From JBNNGK01 sp050268245 (GTDB lineage Bacteria; Pseudomonadota; Gammaproteobacteria; Enterobacterales; Enterobacteriaceae), in the NCBI RefSeq assembly GCF_050268245.1, contig NZ_JBNNGK010000009.1, positions 1 to 64,000 on the forward strand: a stretch of DNA of 64,000 nucleotides, written 5' to 3'. The translations under genes were made by a program, and so were the position numbers. The notes beneath the pieces are model-generated. The model ran no database searches and was not told the DNA's origin. It was given only the letters and a program-made list of their open reading frames with translations. Numbering within the stretch: the stretch's first letter is position 1; the number at the start of each line of letters is the position of its first letter. This document shows positions 62,419-64,000 of this stretch, in pieces.

Positions 62419-63897
62419 ATGTTGCTGTCCTCGACGCGTAAGGACTGGCTGGGTAACGTCCGTGGTGACGTACTGGCCGGTATTGTTGTCGCGCTCGCGC
62501 TTATTCCCGAAGCGATCGCCTTTTCCATCATCGCCGGTGTTGACCCACAGGTTGGGCTTTACTCCGCGTTTTGTATCCCGCTCATTATTGCCTTCGTCGG
62601 CGGTCGCCCTGGGATGATCTCATCGTCAACCGGTGCAATGGCGCTGTTGATGGTGACGCTGGTAAAAGACCACGGTTTGCAATACCTGCTAGCCGCCACC
62701 GTGCTGACCGGTGTGATTCAGCTTATCGCCGGTTATCTCAAGCTTGGCGGTCTGATGCGCTATGTGTCACGATCGGTGGTCACGGGCTTCGTCAACGCGC
62801 TGGCGATCCTGATTTTTATGGCGCAGTTACCCGAGCTTACCAACGTGACCTGGCACGTGTACGCCATGACCGCCGCCGGTCTGGCGATTATTTATCTATT
62901 CCCTTATATCAATAAAACCATTCCTTCACCGCTGGTGTGTATCGTAGTGCTGACCGGGATTGCCATGTGGATGAATCTGGATATTCGCACCGTTGGTGAT
63001 ATGGGTAAACTGCCAGACAGCCTGCCGGTCTTCCTGATCCCTGATATCCCGCTCAACCTGGATACCTTACTGATTATCCTGCCTTATTCGGCTGGTCTGG
63101 CGGTTGTCGGGCTGCTTGAATCGATGATGACCGCCACCATCGTCGATGACATGACCGATACCCCAAGCGACAAAAACCGCGAATGTAAGGCGCAGGGTAT
63201 CGCTAACATTGGTACCGCATTTATTGGCGGTATGGCGGGTTGCGCCATGATCGGCCAATCGGTGATCAACGTGAAATCAGGTGGGCGCGGGCGGCTCTCG
63301 ACCCTCACTGCCGGGGTAGTCTTACTCTTGCTGATTGTTTTCCTGCGCGACTGGGTATCACAGATCCCAATGGCAGCACTGGTGGCCGTCATGATCATGG
63401 TGTCTATCGGCACCTTCTCTTGGGGCTCGATTGCCAATCTGCGCACCCATCCCATGTCAACCAGCGTGGTCATGATAGCCACCGTGGTGGTGGTGGTCGC
63501 CACCCATAACCTGGCGTTCGGCGTACTCACCGGGGTACTGATTGCCTCACTGAACTTCGCTACGAAAGTCTCTCGCTTTATGGCGGTATCGTCGGAGGCT
63601 GAAGAGTCAACGCGCACCTACACCGTGACTGGACAAGTGTTTTTCGCCTCTGCCGATCGGTTCACCAGCCATTTCGATTTCCGTGAAGCAGTGGAGCGCG
63701 TGGTGATTGACGTCTCTCAGGCTCACTTCTGGGATATTACCTCCGTTAGCGCACTCGACAAGGTGGTGATCAAGTTCCGACGTGAAGGTACGGAGGTAGA
63801 AATCCGCGGCATGAACCAAGCGACTCGCACCCTCGTTGACCGCTTCGGGGTGCACGATAAGCCCGACGAAGTGGAAAAACTAATGGGTGGCCACTAA
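62419..63897 (+). CDS. SulP (SLC26)-family anion transporter with STAS domain
   Basis: 492 residues. Membrane part with SulP signatures near the N-terminus (GVDPQVGLYSAFCIPLIIAFVGG, STGAMALLMVTLV) and about 12 hydrophobic segments; C-terminal STAS domain from ~395 (VTGQVFFASADRFTSHFDF through DKVVIKFRREGTEVEIRGMN). Transports sulfate, bicarbonate or another anion; substrate not readable. It is followed after 18 bases by a universal stress protein gene, probably co-transcribed. The ATG lacks a strong ribosome-binding site. Confidence 0.9.
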   Translation: MLLSSTRKDWLGNVRGDVLAGIVVALALIPEAIAFSIIAGVDPQVGLYSAFCIPLIIAFVGGRPGMISSSTGAMALLMVTLVKDHGLQYLLAATVLTGVIQLIAGYLKLGGLMRYVSRSVVTGFVNALAILIFMAQLPELTNVTWHVYAMTAAGLAIIYLFPYINKTIPSPLVCIVVLTGIAMWMNLDIRTVGDMGKLPDSLPVFLIPDIPLNLDTLLIILPYSAGLAVVGLLESMMTATIVDDMTDTPSDKNRECKAQGIANIGTAFIGGMAGCAMIGQSVINVKSGGRGRLSTLTAGVVLLLLIVFLRDWVSQIPMAALVAVMIMVSIGTFSWGSIANLRTHPMSTSVVMIATVVVVVATHNLAFGVLTGVLIASLNFATKVSRFMAVSSEAEESTRTYTVTGQVFFASADRFTSHFDFREAVERVVIDVSQAHFWDITSVSALDKVVIKFRREGTEVEIRGMNQATRTLVDRFGVHDKPDEVEKLMGGH

Positions 63898-63915
63898 TCA
63901 TCTGGAGAACAGAGC

Positions 63916-64000
63916 ATGAATAATACCGTTATTGCCTGCGTTGACGGTTCGCCGTCAACACAATCGGTTTGCGAACACGCAGCCTGGGCCTCCCGCCTGC
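63916..64000 (+). CDS. Universal stress protein, partial (runs off the window)
   Basis: Only the first 28 codons are present: MNNTVIACVDGSPSTQSVCEH, the start of a UspA-fold domain with the VDGS loop. GGAGA lies upstream of the ATG. Pairing of SulP with a Usp suggests regulation of the transporter by stress or nucleotide binding. Confidence 0.8.
   Translation, partial: MNNTVIACVDGSPSTQSVCEHAAWASRL

Noticed and set aside
63084..63617. 177-residue minus-strand frame inside the SulP gene
   Set aside because: Antisense shadow with low-complexity Thr/Ala/Ile composition mirroring the membrane segments.

Overview
The window reads as chromosomal accessory DNA of a Gram-negative gammaproteobacterium of the order Enterobacterales. 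The ecp (E. coli common pilus) operon, a bimodular QueF, a Kch-type K+ channel, YfaZ, degenerate IS2-family transposase pieces and an R773-like arsRDABC operon all point there. Gene order does not match E. coli or Salmonella. A Serratia/Yersinia/Pectobacterium-type genome is plausible, but that is inference. I saw no tRNA, rRNA or CRISPR.

Layout: (1) 0.5-8.1 kb: a VOC protein, then ecpR-ecpABCDE on the minus strand. (2) 9.5-12.5 kb: an HTH regulator, a queuosine-precursor transporter and QueF as a compact operon, followed by IS2 remnants. (3) 12.5-15.1 kb: Kch and a trans-sulfuration PLP enzyme. (4) 15.7-33.7 kb: a metallophore-like biosynthesis and uptake locus. The minus-strand biosynthetic genes are a carrier protein, aryl-AMP ligase, thioesterase, cysteine-synthase-like enzyme, unknown protein, flavin amine oxidase, KS-AT-ACP polyketide synthase, amino-acid-dehydrogenase-like protein and FGE-like protein. 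On the plus strand are a TonB receptor, Tat-type binding protein, exporter and MmgE/PrpD protein, with a TetR regulator on the minus strand. Three copies of one 19-bp operator-like palindrome and two Fur-box-like sites lie at its promoters.

(5) 34.1-35.3 kb: yfaZ and a small DUF6500-like gene. (6) 35.7-45.4 kb: an indigoidine synthase (A-Ox-T-TE) with a pseudouridine-glycosidase-like IndA, HAD phosphatase, uracil phosphoribosyltransferase, DUF4243 protein, Nudix hydrolase, tautomerase and two small transporters. This gene set resembles the loci described for the C-nucleoside minimycin as well as for the blue pigment indigoidine. (7) 45.8-46.8 kb: an aldo-keto reductase.

(8) 46.8-53.9 kb: an eight-gene minus-strand operon with a divergent LysR gene. 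It contains an AfsA-type hotdog protein (the family making butenolide/gamma-butyrolactone signal skeletons), a HAD phosphatase, a 4-OT tautomerase, a thiolase, a CMD protein, an exporter and two unrecognised proteins. It looks like a possible butenolide- or furan-type small-molecule locus and is my strongest candidate for an undescribed system. (9) 54.2-56.8 kb: an exported acid phosphatase and a secreted lipase-like hydrolase. (10) 57.3-61.9 kb: arsRDABC. (11) 62.3-64.0 kb: a SulP anion transporter behind a long leader, and the start of a universal stress protein gene that runs off the window.

Three separate small-molecule loci, each with its own exporter, lie within about 38 kb (15.7-53.9 kb).
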